DNA of 64,000 bases. Source: Paracoccaceae bacterium. Its GTDB lineage: Bacteria; Pseudomonadota; Alphaproteobacteria; Rhodobacterales; Rhodobacteraceae. Below, piece by piece: positions 62,152 to 64,000 of this stretch (its first letter is position 1; the number at the start of each line of letters is the position of its first letter). The position numbers were made by a program, and so were the translations under genes. The stretch covers positions 1-64,000 of the forward strand of contig JAIXPH010000065.1 of NCBI GenBank assembly GCA_027486345.1, written 5' to 3'. Below the pieces are notes generated by a model. The model did no database searches. It was not told where the DNA came from and saw only the letters and a list, made by a program, of their open reading frames with translations.

Positions 62152-63684
62152 ATGCCGACGCTTCTTGAAATGCGGGGGATCAACAAGGTCTTCCCCGGTG
62201 TCCGCGCGCTTGACCAAGTCAACCTGACGGTCGAACAGGGCGAAATCCACGCCATCTGCGGAGAAAACGGCGCGGGCAAATCCACGCTGATGAAGGTGCT
62301 GTCGGGGGTCTATCCGCACGGCAGCTATGAGGGCGAAATTTTTTACGAAGGCGCGTTGCTGCAAAACCGTGGCATTCGCGACTCCGAAGGCAAGGGCATC
62401 ATCATCATCCACCAAGAGCTTGCCTTGGTGCCGCTGCTGTCCATCGCCGAAAACCTGTTTCTGGGGCATGAGGTTGCCAAGAACGGCGTGATCAACTGGC
62501 CGCAGGCGTTCCAGATGACGGGCGCCTTGCTGAAGAAAGTCGGTCTGGATGAGGTGCCCACGACGCAAGTGGGCAAGCTGGGCGTCGGCAAGCAGCAACT
62601 GATCGAGATCGCCAAGGCGCTGGCCAAGGATGTGCGGCTGCTCATCCTCGATGAACCCACCGCCGCGCTTCAGGAAAACGACAGCCAGAAACTGCTGGAC
62701 CTGATGCTGGAGTTGAAAGCGCAGGGCGTCACCCAGATCATCATCAGCCATAAGCTGAACGAGATTTCCCGCGTTGCGGACCGGATCACGATCATCCGTG
62801 ACGGCACCACGGTTTCCACCCTGCGCAAGGATGAGATTTCCGAAGAGCGCATCATCCGTGACATGGTGGGCCGCGACATGGCGCACCGCTACCCGGACCG
62901 CGTGCCCAACCCCGGTGACGTGTTGATGAAGGTTGAGGGCTGGAATGTCTGGCACCCGGAGCAAACCGGGCGGCAGATGATCAAGGACGCCGCCTTCCAT
63001 GTCCGCAAGGGCGAGATCGTTGGGATCGCGGGCCTGATGGGGACGGGGCGCACCGAACTGGCCATGTCGATCTTTGGCCATTCCTACGGGCGCAATATCT
63101 CTGGCACCGTGAAGATGGGGGGGAAGGTTGTCGATACCTCCTCCGTGACCCGCGCGGTCGATGCGGGGCTGGCCTATGTGACCGAGGATCGCAAGCATCT
63201 GGGGCTGATCCTCGAAGAGCCGATCCTGAAGAACATCAGCCTTGCCAATCTGGCGGGCATTGCCGCCAAGGGCGTCTTGAACAAGGCGCGCGAACAGCAG
63301 GTGGCCGAAGAATACCGTCGCGCCATGTCGATCCGCACGCCGGGGGTGTTCCAGAAGGTCGTGAACCTGTCGGGCGGCAATCAGCAAAAGGTGGTGCTGT
63401 CCAAGTGGCTGTTCACCGATCCGCAGGTGTTGATCTTGGATGAACCCACGCGCGGCATCGACGTCGGCGCGAAGTTTGAAATCTATTCGATCATGAATGA
63501 CCTGGTGGCCCAAGGGCGCGGCGTCGTGATGATCAGCAGCGAGATGCCCGAACTTCTGGGCATGTGTGACCGCATCTATGTGATGAACGAAGGCCGGATC
63601 GTGGGCGAACTGACCAAGGCCGAGGCCAGTCCGGAACGGATCATGGCGCTGATTTTGAAGAACGAGAAAGCGAAGGTGGCGTGA
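62152..63684 (+). CDS. gguA: sugar ABC transporter ATPase GguA
   Basis: A 510-residue protein with two fused ATP-binding cassettes. The first has Walker [10 protein letters not shown] (about residues 37-45), a LGVGKQQL signature and Walker [12 protein letters not shown]. The second has a degenerate Walker [10 protein letters not shown] near 300 but an intact LSGGNQQ and [10 protein letters not shown], the usual pattern for RbsA/XylG-like proteins. The binding protein is chvE upstream; the permease gguB starts at the stop codon (TGATG overlap). Confidence 0.94.
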   Translation: MPTLLEMRGINKVFPGVRALDQVNLTVEQGEIHAICGENGAGKSTLMKVLSGVYPHGSYEGEIFYEGALLQNRGIRDSEGKGIIIIHQELALVPLLSIAENLFLGHEVAKNGVINWPQAFQMTGALLKKVGLDEVPTTQVGKLGVGKQQLIEIAKALAKDVRLLILDEPTAALQENDSQKLLDLMLELKAQGVTQIIISHKLNEISRVADRITIIRDGTTVSTLRKDEISEERIIRDMVGRDMAHRYPDRVPNPGDVLMKVEGWNVWHPEQTGRQMIKDAAFHVRKGEIVGIAGLMGTGRTELAMSIFGHSYGRNISGTVKMGGKVVDTSSVTRAVDAGLAYVTEDRKHLGLILEEPILKNISLANLAGIAAKGVLNKAREQQVAEEYRRAMSIRTPGVFQKVVNLSGGNQQKVVLSKWLFTDPQVLILDEPTRGIDVGAKFEIYSIMNDLVAQGRGVVMISSEMPELLGMCDRIYVMNEGRIVGELTKAEASPERIMALILKNEKAKVA

Positions 63685-64000
63685 TGGCGGAAACCCAAAA
63701 AGGGATCGGGGCGCATCTGGGCGGGCATCTGCGCGAAAACGGGATGATCCTGGCCTTGCTGGCCATCGTCGTGTTCTTCACCGCAATCGTCGGCATGCAG
63801 GACATCGATTTCCTGTCGGCGCAGAACATCACCAACCTGTTCTTGCAGAACTCTTACGTCATCATCATGGCGCTGGGGATGCTGCTGGTGATCGTGGCGG
63901 GCCATATCGATCTGTCGGTGGGGTCGGTCGTGGGCTTTACCGGCGCGGTGGCGGCCGTGCTGACCGTCAACATGGGGTGGCCGGTCTGGGCGGTCATTCC
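63684..64000 (+). CDS. gguB: sugar ABC transporter permease GguB (partial, runs off the window)
   Basis: Only the first 105 codons are inside the window. The start ([20 protein letters not shown]) overlaps the gguA stop by one base. Three hydrophobic segments are visible (ILALLAIVVFFTAIVG, SYVIIMALGMLLVIVAG, VVGFTGAVAAVLTV). The motif GHIDLSVGSVVGF is the signature loop of RbsC/XylH-type permeases. The gene continues beyond 64000. Confidence 0.93.
   Translation, partial: MAETQKGIGAHLGGHLRENGMILALLAIVVFFTAIVGMQDIDFLSAQNITNLFLQNSYVIIMALGMLLVIVAGHIDLSVGSVVGFTGAVAAVLTVNMGWPVWAVI

Noticed and set aside
62578-62610. Degenerate signature LGVGKQQ in the first cassette of GguA as a defect
   Set aside because: Sugar ATPases of the XylG/GguA type normally differ from LSGGQ at this place, so it is ordinary.
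60859-63513. 884-codon open frame opposite chvE-gguA
   Set aside because: Antisense shadow of two well-supported transporter genes; Asp/His/Arg-rich without domains.
1-64000. tRNA or rRNA genes
   Set aside because: No gap holds a cloverleaf with the TTC-containing T-arm and CCA-ready ends, or any rRNA-like conserved stretch.
1-64000. CRISPR array, insertion sequence or prophage
   Set aside because: No regularly spaced direct repeats, no transposase or integrase frames, no phage structural genes, and no terminal inverted repeats with target duplications.

Overview
The window is about 64 kb of GC-rich chromosome from an alphaproteobacterium, almost certainly a member of the Rhodobacteraceae (Rhodobacter/Gemmobacter/Tabrizicola-like; genus not resolvable by eye). 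The main indicators are the rpoZ-relA/spoT-DUF2062-pdxJ-acpS-lepB-rnc-era-recO housekeeping run, a three-gene peptide deformylase array next to fmt, a probable methylsuccinyl-CoA dehydrogenase (ethylmalonyl-CoA pathway), the gbpR/chvE-gguAB sugar transporter, and a GC-rich intergenic repeat ending in a 'ccgaggatattt' tail. I see about 60 intact genes, one gene interrupted by a frameshift and one gene cut by the right edge. I found no rRNA, tRNA, CRISPR array, prophage or insertion sequence.

Layout. 0.1-2 kb: nitrogen sensing and uptake (glnK-amtB). 2-9.3 kb: lytic transglycosylase, dapA with an overlapping EamA exporter, a small K+ channel, smpB, a mercaptopyruvate sulfurtransferase and an [15 protein letters not shown] aminotransferase. 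9.3-16.2 kb: a hypothetical, smc, then the two halves of MnmC as separate divergent genes, with a second EamA exporter behind the methyltransferase half. 16.3-24.2 kb: an orphan dCache histidine kinase, a glycosyltransferase, an MltB-type transglycosylase, cobD-cobC, a Rhodobacterales-type hypothetical and a MalY/PatB lyase. 24.4-27.6 kb: three deformylase genes (the third missing catalytic residues), fmt, a frameshifted DUF1232 gene and a small membrane protein. 27.6-31.2 kb: a minus-strand series (TetR regulator, TRIC channel, rnhA, DUF3429, DUF1905, ispH). 31.4-36 kb: a hybrid kinase, a YqaA/YcxB-like/NYN operon, and folK.

36-44.4 kb is the core growth-control and RNA/membrane-processing block from omega subunit and (p)ppGpp synthetase to recO. 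44.5-52.2 kb holds an MFS transporter, a reductase/epimerase, mcd, a TauE-type exporter, and an aminotransferase plus glutamine-synthetase-like pair that looks like an amine or polyamine gamma-glutamylation unit. 52.2-55.7 kb is a divergent LuxR-type response regulator and hybrid kinase with an HPt domain, which together make a complete phosphorelay. 55.7-59.8 kb is a minus-strand catabolic-looking run (Rieske oxygenase, RidA, DUF1028, LysR, CbiX). 59.9-64 kb is a GbpR-like regulator divergent from chvE-gguA-gguB.

No gene-free stretch exceeds about 240 bases. The gaps hold three convincing hairpin terminators, a double palindrome behind smpB, a four-hairpin array upstream of smc, and three copies of the intergenic repeat. 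I did not find a convincing new multi-gene system. The best candidates for follow-up are the degenerate third deformylase, the split divergent mnmC pair, the DUF1232 frameshift, the Rieske/RidA/DUF1028 cluster without an electron-transfer partner, and the repeat family. All functions come from reading protein motifs by eye; no database search was run.
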